A stretch of 64,000 bases of DNA from contig CAIRDP010000020.1 in NCBI GenBank assembly GCA_903877385.1, positions 124,001 to 188,000 on the forward strand. Direction: 5' to 3'. Every line of letters begins with the position of its first letter. Within the stretch, counting starts at the first letter, position 1. This document shows, piece by piece, positions 1 through 8,158 of the stretch. Source of the DNA: an uncultured Bacteroidales bacterium. Lineage in GTDB: Bacteria > Bacteroidota > Bacteroidia > Bacteroidales > FEN-979. Below the pieces are notes generated by a model, which worked only from the letters and a program-made list of their open reading frames with translations, did no database searches and was not told where the DNA came from. The position numbers were made by a program, and so were the translations under genes.

Positions 1-374
1 TAAGGCGAAACACTGCCAAGATCAAAATCGGGCTGTATCACCACAGCCGGGACCAGCTGCAGCATATTGCCTTTGAATTTATCCCATCCCGAAGAGGTGG
101 ATGTTGCGACGTTAACTTTTGTGTTAATGCCCATGCGGTAAACAACTCCAAGCTCAACAGCTATAAAGTCGTTGAGGAAAACGCCAGCCCTGATGGCAGG
201 TCCGAAACTTTTTCCGAGGCCTACAGGATGAACTTTATCTCCGTCCTGGTAAAGATCATACGTACGAGCGGTGTTAATGCCAGCTCCTATGCCAAGAGAA
301 ACATAAAATGAATTCTGGGCGTAGGTCATCGCCATGCCTAACAGGCAAACAGAAAGTAAAATTGCTCTTTTCAT
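1..374 (-). CDS. Partial outer-membrane beta-barrel-like protein (3' end outside window)
   Basis: Reading leftwards from ATG at 374, the frame stays open to the window edge (about 124 codons). It starts with a signal peptide (MKRAILLSVCLLGMAMTYAQ) and continues with alternating glycine and aromatic segments such as FYVSLGIGAGINT and VFLNDFIAVELGVVYRMG. This looks like a porin-family outer-membrane barrel (OMP_b-brl type) of the small, mostly uncharacterised Bacteroidota kind. It is transcribed divergently from the flippase at 494. The exact family cannot be fixed because the C-terminus is missing. Confidence 0.7.
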   Translation of the reverse strand, partial: MKRAILLSVCLLGMAMTYAQNSFYVSLGIGAGINTARTYDLYQDGDKVHPVGLGKSFGPAIRAGVFLNDFIAVELGVVYRMGINTKVNVATSTSSGWDKFKGNMLQLVPAVVIQPDFDLGSVSP

Positions 375-452
375 AACGTTGGGGTTTAAGTTTGATTTGG
401 TTCACTGAATGCAAATTACTAAAAAAAGAATAATCCGGTTTCACAATCTTGC

Positions 453-460
453 TAATTTTG
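453..460 (+). promoter_or_regulatory. Bacteroidota -7 element before the flippase
   Basis: TAATTTTG matches the Bacteroidota -7 consensus TAnnTTTG exactly. No clear -33 TTTG lies at the right distance. It decides the flippase start: a transcript from here begins near 466, so the TTG at 449 cannot be used and the TTG at 494 becomes the first suitable start. Confidence 0.45.
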
Positions 461-493
461 TTCACTGGAAAATACCTCAAGCCTCAAGAAACC

Positions 494-1813
494 TTGGCCC
501 GTAAATCGTATTTCAGAGACATACTTTCAGTTTTTGGCAGCAATTTATCCGTTACCATAAGCAACCTTGTTATAGGGGTCATCCTCTCGCGGGTGCTTGG
601 CGCTGCCGGTTTCGGGCTGTATTCGTCCATCATCGTCGTACCCGTGATCGTGATCGGTTTTACCCAGCTCGGGATCCGCCGCTCCACCATCTACCATATC
701 GGCCGTAAGGACATCGATGAGAACAACCTGGCCTCGGCCCTCATACTGCTGTGGTTTTACACATCCTTCCTCAGCATCATGATCTGCGGAATGGTTTTCT
801 TTTTTTCGTACAGCCAGCCCTACGATCCGCTGATGGTTGTGCTGGTTTTGCTCACCATCCCCCTCCTCCTTATGAACCTGTTTGCGGGGGGGATCTTTCT
901 AGGCAAGGAGGAGATCCTGAGGGCCAATATCATTAACGCCGGACCTACCCTGCTTACCCTGGTGCTGACCATCCTCTTTGTTTGGTTTATGAAACTTTCG
1001 GTGCTTGGGGCATTCATGGGGATTTTCGTAGCGAATTTCCTGATGTTCTTTTTTGTATACCGCACCATCATAGGCGAATACCGTTACAAGATCACCTGGA
1101 AATACCATGAACCCCTCATGAAAAGCATGGTTAAACTGGGCCTGGTCAATGCGGTCGCCATCTTCGTGATGCAGCTGAATTACAGGATGGACGTGCTCAT
1201 GCTGAAAAAACTGTCGACCCTTGAACAGGTGGGGTTTTATTCCGTAGCAATACAAATCGCCGAGCAGGTATGGCATATCCCCTATGCCATCGAAACCATC
1301 ATCCTCAGCCGCAGCGCCAACACCGACGACGATGAGGGGGTCACCCGCATCGTTTCCTCCATCTTCAGGCTTTCAATGCTGGCCAGCCTGGCTGCCTCGG
1401 TCCTGATCTTTTATATAGCTCCCTTCCTCATCCCCCTGATTTTCGGAAAGGATTTCATGCCGAGCGTACCCATGATACAGGCCGTTTTGCCGGGTGTGCT
1501 CATCCTGGTAGGCTTCAGGATCCTCAACAGCCGTCTTACAGGAAAAGGCAAACCCGAAGTTGCCATATATACCTTTGTGCCGGCCCTGGTCGTCAATTTC
1601 ATTGCCAACCTCTTCATGATCCCGAAATTCGGGGGAATGGGGGCCGTATGGTCGACCAACATCAGCTACACCCTGGGGTCCATCGCCTTCCTTATCGTTT
1701 ACTCGAGGAAAATCAAAATGCCAATCTCTGAGATCCTCTTGTTCAAAAAAAGCGATTTTACTTTTTTCCGGAAGATTTCCATCCGAGATCGTAATAATAC
1801 AGCGAAGTATTGA
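494..1813 (+). CDS. Oligosaccharide flippase / polysaccharide exporter (MATE-like, Wzx type)
   Basis: A protein of about 439 aa with some 12-14 hydrophobic segments throughout. The N-terminus (ILSVFGSNLSVTISNLVIG followed by SRVLGAAGFGLYSS) is typical of the polysaccharide biosynthesis flippase family, which moves lipid-linked oligosaccharides across the inner membrane. The frame opens at TTG 449, but TAnnTTTG at 453-460 sits inside that stretch, so TTG at 494 (MARKSYFRDILS) is preferred. No ATG is available near the 5' end. The 3' end overlaps the 3' end of the convergent glycosyltransferase gene by 56 bp. The substrate cannot be read from the sequence; the GT-C neighbour suggests glycan export. 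Confidence 0.82.
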   Translation: MARKSYFRDILSVFGSNLSVTISNLVIGVILSRVLGAAGFGLYSSIIVVPVIVIGFTQLGIRRSTIYHIGRKDIDENNLASALILLWFYTSFLSIMICGMVFFFSYSQPYDPLMVVLVLLTIPLLLMNLFAGGIFLGKEEILRANIINAGPTLLTLVLTILFVWFMKLSVLGAFMGIFVANFLMFFFVYRTIIGEYRYKITWKYHEPLMKSMVKLGLVNAVAIFVMQLNYRMDVLMLKKLSTLEQVGFYSVAIQIAEQVWHIPYAIETIILSRSANTDDDEGVTRIVSSIFRLSMLASLAASVLIFYIAPFLIPLIFGKDFMPSVPMIQAVLPGVLILVGFRILNSRLTGKGKPEVAIYTFVPALVVNFIANLFMIPKFGGMGAVWSTNISYTLGSIAFLIVYSRKIKMPISEILLFKKSDFTFFRKISIRDRNNTAKY

Positions 1814-3590
1814 CGTCGCCCAGGTCGCTGTAAATCTCGCCTATGGCAAAATATGCCTGCGGATTTCCCGGCTCCAGCACCAGCACTTTCTGGTAGCATT
1901 CAAGGGCCCTTGGGTATTCTCCCAGCTGTCGGTACGTCATGCCTAAATTGCTCCAACCCGGGATCAGCGCGGGATCCACGGCTACGGCCTTCTGGAAACA
2001 ATATAAAGCCGAATCGTACCGCTTATCGATCTGCAAAAAAACCCGGCCCATATCGTTCAGGGTGTTATACCCCCCGGGATAAACCTTGAGTGAAAGGTAA
2101 AGATGCTTTTTTATGTTTTCCCTCAGCGCCTGGTCTGCCGATCCGTACTTCAGGAATTCCTCGTCGTCGTTGAGCGTCGAGATCAGGTAGCCTGCATACT
2201 GGTAATTGGCCTTGGCCGATTTCTGCAGATGCGGGATGTCCTTTGTGAATAAGCTCATGATGTTCCTCCAGTCGGTGTTCCGGTTCACGGTATGAATTAC
2301 ATATGGAACCAGGATGACCAGCACCAGGCCGATGATCTTGAACCTCGATTCAAATTCAATGGTCAGGCTCCCGGGCTCGGTTTTAAACAGCCTGAAGATG
2401 AGGAACACCAGGGCCATGACAAAACCCAGGGATGCTAGGAATACGAAGCGTTCCGCAACGACCCCCACCACCGGAAGCAACAGGTTCGAATACATGAATA
2501 TCGAAACCAGGTACCAGAGTATGGCAAATGCCAGGAATTTTTTTCTGCGGATGTTGATTCCCGCGTAAACCAGCAGTACGGTATAAACCAGGGCCGAAAG
2601 CTGGGCCAGAGGGCTCCAGAGGCTGGCCAGGGGGATCATGTTATAGCCGTAATAGTACAGCAGGGGATGAGGGTAAAATAGTATCCTGAGGTAGAAAAGC
2701 AAGGACATCATCGCCGTTCCCAGCCTCAGCCAGAGTTTCTTTTCGAAATACAGGGCATTTTCGAAGTAAAAACTGCTGCGGGGAGCATGGGGAATAATGA
2801 AACCCGGGATAAGGAAGGCCGCCCCTGCAGCCAGGAAGATAAAAAAACCCAGCCTCATGATGGTTCCGGTTTTGAGATTGCCGAAAAAATAAAGCACGAG
2901 GATGTATAATCCCGCAAAAGGCAGGGCCGACTGCTTGCTGATGCAGGCGATCATGAACCAGGCGCAGGTATAAACTACAAAGCGGATCTTCCGTGTACTG
3001 ATGTACGAAAGCAGGTTATACATTCCCGCCATCCCGAAAAGGTATGCCAGGATCTCATCCCGGTTTCTCAGGCTTGCCACGACTTCGGTATGCACGGGAT
3101 GGGCCATGAATAAAACCGTGATCAGTACGGGGAAGAGGATGTTGAAGTTGATGAGCAGCCTGCGCAATACGTAAAACGTGATCAGCGAAGCGATAAAATA
3201 AAGGAAAACGCTGACCAGGTGGCTTCTCCCTGGTTTTTCTCCCCATAGTGAGTATTCAATGGCATAGCTTGCCTTGGCAACCGGCCGGTAATCATTGGTT
3301 TGTCCCCCGGTGTACTTGTCTTCATCCAGCAGGTAGGATGAGAAAATGGCCGGGATAGCCTTAACGCCCTGCCTCACCATATCGTTTTCGGTAAGCAGGC
3401 TGTCGTCGATGGCATAAGAGTTCCTGAGGGTGTTTCCGTACAGCAGTAAGGCCCAGGCAAAGAGGAAGCCGATGATGATCAGGTTGGCCTTCCGGGGCAA
3501 CGATTGGGTATAAGCCGTTACCGCCTCCCTGGTCCTGGCCCAGGACAAAGCTTTTTTAGTGCTTGGCTTTTTACCGGGATTCTTTTTCAT
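1758..3590 (-). CDS. TMTC-like GT-C glycosyltransferase with C-terminal TPR repeats
   Basis: A 610-aa membrane protein. Residues 35-52 form the first membrane helix, followed by a periplasmic loop with an acidic pair (YAIDDSLL, about 60-66) like the catalytic DD of GT-C enzymes. HPVHTEVVASLRNRDEIL at about 164-181 is a hallmark of the TMTC/DUF1736 family. Further helices run to about residue 430, and the last about 150 residues hold TPR repeats (NPQAYFAIGEIYSDLGD). TMTC proteins in animals transfer mannose to protein Ser/Thr; a similar role here is inference, with acceptor and donor unknown. It starts 20 bp inside the end of rsmA, so the two are probably co-transcribed. Confidence 0.8.
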   Translation of the reverse strand: MKKNPGKKPSTKKALSWARTREAVTAYTQSLPRKANLIIIGFLFAWALLLYGNTLRNSYAIDDSLLTENDMVRQGVKAIPAIFSSYLLDEDKYTGGQTNDYRPVAKASYAIEYSLWGEKPGRSHLVSVFLYFIASLITFYVLRRLLINFNILFPVLITVLFMAHPVHTEVVASLRNRDEILAYLFGMAGMYNLLSYISTRKIRFVVYTCAWFMIACISKQSALPFAGLYILVLYFFGNLKTGTIMRLGFFIFLAAGAAFLIPGFIIPHAPRSSFYFENALYFEKKLWLRLGTAMMSLLFYLRILFYPHPLLYYYGYNMIPLASLWSPLAQLSALVYTVLLVYAGINIRRKKFLAFAILWYLVSIFMYSNLLLPVVGVVAERFVFLASLGFVMALVFLIFRLFKTEPGSLTIEFESRFKIIGLVLVILVPYVIHTVNRNTDWRNIMSLFTKDIPHLQKSAKANYQYAGYLISTLNDDEEFLKYGSADQALRENIKKHLYLSLKVYPGGYNTLNDMGRVFLQIDKRYDSALYCFQKAVAVDPALIPGWSNLGMTYRQLGEYPRALECYQKVLVLEPGNPQAYFAIGEIYSDLGDVNTSLYYYDLGWKSSGKK

Positions 3591-4377
3591 CGCTGGATCT
3601 TTTGCCTATCTCAAGGGTCAAAAGTATGAAATCATCCACACTTAGTTGCTCGGCCCGGGTTTTGAGAAAAGGCAATCCGCCCTCATCACTTATATCGGCA
3701 GTAATGGGCTTCAAGGCGTTATGCAGGGTTTTACGCCTCTGGTTGAAAGCGGTTTTCACCACCCTGAAAAACAGGGCTTCGTCGCATCCCAGGTTTTCCC
3801 TGCTGTTCCGTGTAAGCCTGATCACCGCCGATCTCACCTTTGGAGGGGGCCTGAAAACCGTGGGGTTCACAGTGAACATGTATTCGGCATTATAAAATGC
3901 CTGGACGACCACGCTCAGTATCCCGTAGGTTTTGGTGCCGGGCTTTTCAATGATTCGGTCGGCCACTTCTTTCTGGAACATTCCCACTACCGACCTCACC
4001 CTTTGCCTCTGGTTTACCGCCTTGAATAAGATCTGAGAAGAGATGTTATAAGGGAAATTCCCCAGCAGGCTCAGGAGTTCGGTATTTCGTTCGGGGCTGG
4101 GAAAAGAATCCAGCTCATAGTCCAGGAAATCAGCCTCGATGAGTCGCCCGGCAATGGAAGGGAATTTTTTGGGCAAATAGGCGGCCGACTCCCTGTCCAC
4201 CTCTATATAATAGGTATCATGCTCAGTATCCACCAGCAGGTATTTCGACAAAACCCCTGTGCCGGGACCTATTTCAATAACAAGCCGGGGCTCTTTGGGC
4301 AGGGAATCGAGGATCTTTACTGCAATGTTTTCATCATGCAGGAAATGCTGGCCCAGGTGTTTTTTCGGTCTTAACAT
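3571..4377 (-). CDS. rsmA: 16S rRNA dimethyladenosine transferase RsmA (KsgA)
   Basis: 268 aa, the normal family length. RsmA dimethylates two adjacent adenines in the 3'-terminal helix of 16S rRNA during late 30S maturation. Visible signatures: the N-terminal KKHLGQHFLHD, the SAM-binding loop IEIGPGTGVLSKYL (about 35-48), and NFPYNISSQIL near residue 110, which is the N-x-P-[YF] catalytic motif of adenine N6-methyltransferases. The C-terminal FNQRRKTLHNALK matches the rRNA-binding helical domain. The following GT-C gene overlaps its 3' end by 20 bp. Confidence 0.96.
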   Translation of the reverse strand: MLRPKKHLGQHFLHDENIAVKILDSLPKEPRLVIEIGPGTGVLSKYLLVDTEHDTYYIEVDRESAAYLPKKFPSIAGRLIEADFLDYELDSFPSPERNTELLSLLGNFPYNISSQILFKAVNQRQRVRSVVGMFQKEVADRIIEKPGTKTYGILSVVVQAFYNAEYMFTVNPTVFRPPPKVRSAVIRLTRNSRENLGCDEALFFRVVKTAFNQRRKTLHNALKPITADISDEGGLPFLKTRAEQLSVDDFILLTLEIGKRSSDEKESR

Positions 4378-4439
4378 CTTATCGAATCTTATCGCTGCTT
4401 AGGTTATTCTGCCACGGCTGTTTTTCCGGTCCAAACATT

Positions 4440-6317
4440 TTATTGGATTGTATCTCCCCTCAGGGTTCTGTATCGCTTTCTTGCCTCCGGCACGAACAGG
4501 CTGCCGGGATAAGTATTCAGAAGCTCCTGGTACAAAGCCATGGCCCCCTGTTTATCGGCCAGCTGGGTTTCATGGATCAGAGCTCTGTTCATAATAGCCT
4601 CATCGGTGATGATATCCACGGCCCGGTTCCTGCTCACTATGGCATACATCGAATCGGCCATGGCATACTGGCCCGTCTTTTCATAGATCTCCCCTTTGCG
4701 GTAGACCACGTTGTCGAGAATGGGATGCTGGGCAAAGCGCATGGGGATTGAATCAAGGGTTTGCAAAGCCAGGTCCTCCCTGTTCCTGAAATCGGCGAGC
4801 TCGGCCCTGGAATAGATCCCGAGCGCAACGGTATTGCTGTCGGTATCGTATTTATTGCTGATGAGCATCGAGAGTTGCATGGCGTCGTTGGCAATAAATT
4901 TCGAAGTTGCCGCCTTGAGGATGTCAAGCTGGGCTTTGGCCCAGTCGAATTCGCCCATGTAGTACGAAAGACGGGCATTCCTGAACTTGGCTTCCTGCCC
5001 TATGGCATCGTTTTTAAAATCCCCGTAGATCTGCTGGTACAACACCGTAGCCGTCCACAGATCCCCCCTGAAAAGATGGATATCGGCCAGTTCCATTTTA
5101 ACCGAAGCCCTTTCTTTTGCATTCAGCCCGTTCCAGGCCATAACGAGGTCGAGCAGGTCAAGGGCCGCATCGGCATTTCCAAGGTAAAAAGCATCCAGGT
5201 GCGCAAGGTCCAGCACCAGCCGCAAGGCATCCGGATTATTATCCCAGCGCCTGAGTTCGGCAAGCATGGCTTTCTGCAATTCCCCGTAATCGGCTGCCCG
5301 GGAACCGGGCTTTTCGTTCAGCCTGAGGTACCTGGTGTGAAGCTGTTCCCTGCGGGCTGCCTCGTACCATGCATGCGAAGAACCTTTCGAAACCACGTAT
5401 TTATAGGCCTGCTCCGCCACCTCGTAGTTCCCGTTCGAAACAGCCAGGCTGGCAAGGTCCATGATGCGGCTGCCGTCCTCCCTGAGGCGTCGGTCCAGGG
5501 CTTTGGCCTGGACCAGGGCAAGTTCAAAATCCTTTTCCTGTATCGAATACCACCATAAAAGCTCCGAATAATAAGCCTGGTCGGGCTGCTTCTGTATCCT
5601 TTCCAGCAGTATGCTCCTGAACGCGGTATGTTTCGAATTATCGTCATCCTGCGCCAGCAGCGACTGCAGATGGTCCTTTACAGTGGCCTCATAATTCATG
5701 TCAAGGGTGAGGAAGTTGAGATATTCGCCTATGGCCGCGTCGAAATTCCCCATCCTTTCGTATGCCGATGCCAGTTCAAACCCTATGGTATTCATTTCGG
5801 GCAGGAGTTCCCTGCCTTTTTTATACGTGCTCACCACATACTCCATTTCACCCTTCGAATAAAAGGCGTTGGCAAGCTCGTTAAGCTGGGTCGCATCGGC
5901 CGGCAAACGCTTCAAAGCATCATCGTAAATCTTCTTTGATTTTGCAATATTTCCCTCCCTGAAATACACGTAACCAAGATCGACCTGGTATTTGAGGGCA
6001 TTCTGGTCGATTTTCTGTTGACTGCGGATGAGTTTTTTCGCTTCCTCATAATCCAGGGTCTCGACAAGGCAGAACAGATAGTAGGTATAATTATAATATG
6101 AAGGATTTTTCGGGTAGATCCTCGAATACAGCTCCCCGGCCTTCTCGAAATTCCTGGCCTGGAAGAACTGCATCGCCATCTGGTCCTCGTTATTCGCGGT
6201 AACCGCATCCTGCTGGAACGGAAGCACATTGCTCCCCGCCCGATGGTCCTGGGCCCTTGAAATCAGCGGAGATTGCAGTAAGAGGGAAATAAAAATAAAG
6301 ATGAATAATCGAATCAC
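4440..6317 (-). CDS. Secreted TPR-repeat protein
   Basis: About 625 aa from GTG 6317. The N-terminus from this GTG (MIRLFIFIFISLLLQSPLISRAQ) is a clean signal peptide, and the rest is stacked TPR/SEL-like helical pairs (for example NYTYYLFCLVETLDYEEAKKL). It is probably a periplasmic or outer-membrane-associated scaffold; the partner is unknown. The frame runs open to an ATG at 6473, but that extension is made of two repeats: the 80-bp hairpin repeat (6313-6392) and a heptamer array (6433-6474). The extension is therefore unlikely to be native protein. The GTG lies at the inner edge of the 80-bp repeat, the same arrangement as for the TolC-like gene at 59197. Confidence 0.8.
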   Translation of the reverse strand: MIRLFIFIFISLLLQSPLISRAQDHRAGSNVLPFQQDAVTANNEDQMAMQFFQARNFEKAGELYSRIYPKNPSYYNYTYYLFCLVETLDYEEAKKLIRSQQKIDQNALKYQVDLGYVYFREGNIAKSKKIYDDALKRLPADATQLNELANAFYSKGEMEYVVSTYKKGRELLPEMNTIGFELASAYERMGNFDAAIGEYLNFLTLDMNYEATVKDHLQSLLAQDDDNSKHTAFRSILLERIQKQPDQAYYSELLWWYSIQEKDFELALVQAKALDRRLREDGSRIMDLASLAVSNGNYEVAEQAYKYVVSKGSSHAWYEAARREQLHTRYLRLNEKPGSRAADYGELQKAMLAELRRWDNNPDALRLVLDLAHLDAFYLGNADAALDLLDLVMAWNGLNAKERASVKMELADIHLFRGDLWTATVLYQQIYGDFKNDAIGQEAKFRNARLSYYMGEFDWAKAQLDILKAATSKFIANDAMQLSMLISNKYDTDSNTVALGIYSRAELADFRNREDLALQTLDSIPMRFAQHPILDNVVYRKGEIYEKTGQYAMADSMYAIVSRNRAVDIITDEAIMNRALIHETQLADKQGAMALYQELLNTYPGSLFVPEARKRYRTLRGDTIQ

Positions 6318-6392
6318 TCCCGGGAAATTCTTCGCCCCTCTGGGGCAAAACCCCGGTCCAGGGTTCTGCCCTGGGGTTAATACCGATTTATT
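6313..6392 (-). repeat. 80-bp hairpin repeat, copy 1
   Basis: It aligns without gaps to 59193-59272 with 63 of 80 positions identical. On the + strand it carries GCCCC-TCT-GGGGC and then CCAGGG-TTCTG-CCCTGG. The second stem is CCGGGG-TTCTG-CCCCGG in copy 2, so an A-T pair is replaced by G-C (a compensatory change). Read on the - strand it ends in GGAGTGAT, which contains the GTG start of the secreted TPR gene. It may be a mobile palindromic repeat or a conserved 5' leader. Confidence 0.8.
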
Positions 6393-6432
6393 AGTCGAAT
6401 ACCCGGATAAAGGAATTATGAACCGCTTAACA

Positions 6433-6474
6433 ATTCGACATTCAAAATTCGTTGATCGATATTCGATATTCATC
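6433..6474. repeat. Heptamer word array (ATTCAAA/ATTCGAT type), six units
   Basis: Six tandem 7-mers in perfect register: ATTCGAC, ATTCAAA, ATTCGTT, GATCGAT, ATTCGAT, ATTCATC. The 33 bp from 6440 match the array inside the FecR-like gene at 29982 with three changes, all A/G. It sits between the start region of the secreted TPR gene and the stop of the amidohydrolase (6477). Confidence 0.85.
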
Positions 6475-6476
6475 TT

Positions 6477-7670
6477 TTACCCATTAAGTAAGCGCAACGC
6501 CATCCACGCCATCAGCCCCATTCCCGTTTTGATGGCTGATTCATCGACATCAAACCCTGCGGTATGAAGATTCGGGCCGATGCCAATGGCAGGATCGGCA
6601 ATGCCCAGCCCGTAAAAACACGAAGGCGCCAGCTGGGCGAAATAAGAGAAATCCTCGGCCCCCATCTTCTGTTCCATGGGTTTAACGTTGTTTTCGCCCA
6701 GATAATCTGCTGCAAGCACCGAAAGCTTTTGGGTAAGTTCCTCGTTGTTGAACAGGTAGGGATATCCCCTGTCGATAGTGATGTCGCAGCTCCCCCCCAT
6801 GGCCCCGGCCGTTCCTCCCGCGATGGTCCTGATGAGTTCGTGCACCCTGGCCCTCCATTCTTCGTCGAATGTCCTCACCGTGCCTTCAAGCCTTACCGTT
6901 TCGGGGATCACATTCGTCCTCCCCTCCCCCAGGAACTTTCCAACAGTGACCACCGTTGAAACAAGGGGATTCGCATTCCTGCTTACGATCTGCTGAAGCG
7001 CTACCACGATATGCGAAGCTATCAGTATGGGGTCGACGGTGGTCTGGGGCATGGCTCCGTGACCGCCTTTTCCTTTAACTGTAATGAAGAATTCATCCGT
7101 TGAAGCCATGAACATGCCCGGCCTGAACCCTGCCTCCCCCGCGCTGAGGAAGGGGAATACATGCTGACCTATCACGAAATCGGGTTTCGGATTTTCCATG
7201 GCGCCCTCCTCTATCATCCTGATGGCTCCACCGGGGTAGGTCTCCTCAGAAGGCTGGAAAAAGAGTTTGATGGTTCCCCTGAAACTGTCCTTAAGTCCGT
7301 TCAGTATCTTCGCCGCCCCCAGCAGGCAGGCTATATGCACATCATGTCCGCAGGCATGCATCACCCCCGGGTTTTCCGAACGGTAGGCTACCTCGTTGGT
7401 TTCCTTGATGGGAAGGGCGTCCGTATCGGCCCTGAGCGCAAGACATGCGGCTTGCGGCTCGCGGCCCTCGATGATCCCGACGATCCCATATCCGCCAACA
7501 TAATCAGTAAAATGAATACCGTTTTCCCTGAGCTTTGACCCGATCAACTCCATGGTGTTTTTTTCCTGCTTCGACAGCTCCGGGTGCTGGTGAATATGAC
7601 GGCGGATCCCTTTCATCTCGGGATGGTATTCTTCGGCCTTAAGGCGGATGAGGTTTGCGATATCAGCCAT
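6477..7670 (-). CDS. M20 family metallo-amidohydrolase (N-acyl-amino-acid hydrolase type)
   Basis: 397 aa, normal for the M20D amidohydrolase group (hippurate and N-acetyl-amino-acid hydrolases, IAA-amino-acid hydrolases). Metal-site motifs are in order: HPELS near residue 29, ALRADTDALP at 78-87, HACGHDVH at 105-112, QPSEE at 139-143, and GAEDFSYF near the C-terminus. GKGGHGAMPQ marks the lid/dimerisation domain. No signal peptide, so cytoplasmic. The preferred substrate cannot be read. A TACCTTTG promoter element lies 20 bp upstream. Confidence 0.92.
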   Translation of the reverse strand: MADIANLIRLKAEEYHPEMKGIRRHIHQHPELSKQEKNTMELIGSKLRENGIHFTDYVGGYGIVGIIEGREPQAACLALRADTDALPIKETNEVAYRSENPGVMHACGHDVHIACLLGAAKILNGLKDSFRGTIKLFFQPSEETYPGGAIRMIEEGAMENPKPDFVIGQHVFPFLSAGEAGFRPGMFMASTDEFFITVKGKGGHGAMPQTTVDPILIASHIVVALQQIVSRNANPLVSTVVTVGKFLGEGRTNVIPETVRLEGTVRTFDEEWRARVHELIRTIAGGTAGAMGGSCDITIDRGYPYLFNNEELTQKLSVLAADYLGENNVKPMEQKMGAEDFSYFAQLAPSCFYGLGIADPAIGIGPNLHTAGFDVDESAIKTGMGLMAWMALRLLNG

Positions 7671-8158
7671 GTCTCTTGAATTTAAAGTTCAAAGGTACAG
7701 AAATTCGCGATGTTATGATGTTGTGGCGTACGCGCAGGTATTTTCATCGAAGCATCCCGCCTCTGCAACGCGAAGCGTTGCCCATCCCGCCTCTCCCTTT
7801 CCCCTGCTCCCTCAGCTACGGAACTGCTGCGACCCACCATCGGCTTGCTTCCTAAGCCAGGTCAGCCGTTCGGTACGGCATGTTATATTGTATAAATATT
7901 GTTTGCTGAATCCGTACCTCACTTCTCCACCTGGCTTTACGGAAGCTTCGCCAGGTGGGGACCCCGCATCAGTTCCTGATGCTTTGGGATACAGGGAAAA
8001 GGCCTCAGCGATTAGCACTATCTCCCTTGGTATTTGAAGCGAAGCAAATGCATAAGCTGCCCTGGCTTCAAGGAGCGAACATGTGAAAAGATTCTAATCT
8101 GGGAATTGGAGGCGTGAGCGACGCAGAAGGCGCAGCAGCGGTGCAAGGTGGCGAGCGA
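7671..8158. other. Gene-free 488-bp region rich in hairpins
   Basis: No convincing coding frame on either strand. It contains perfect stems: GCAACGC-GAA-GCGTTGC (7765-7781), flanked by a 12-bp direct repeat CATCCCGCCTCT (7753-7764 and 7783-7794); CCACCTGGC/GCCAGGTGG (7927-7935 with 7950-7958); and GCATCAG-TTC-CTGATGC (7966-7982). The part next to the carboxyltransferase stop (8100-8158) is rich in GCG/GCAG words. Only the amidohydrolase -7 element is recognisable. Confidence 0.7.
7690..7697 (-). promoter_or_regulatory. -7 promoter element of the amidohydrolase gene
   Basis: On the - strand this is TACCTTTG, an exact TAnnTTTG match, 20 bp before the ATG at 7670. No TTTG is found at the usual -33 spacing. 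Confidence 0.5.

Noticed and set aside
4440-6473. Start of the secreted TPR gene at ATG 6473
   Set aside because: The extra 52 codons are coded by a heptamer array and the 80-bp repeat, and would bury the signal peptide.
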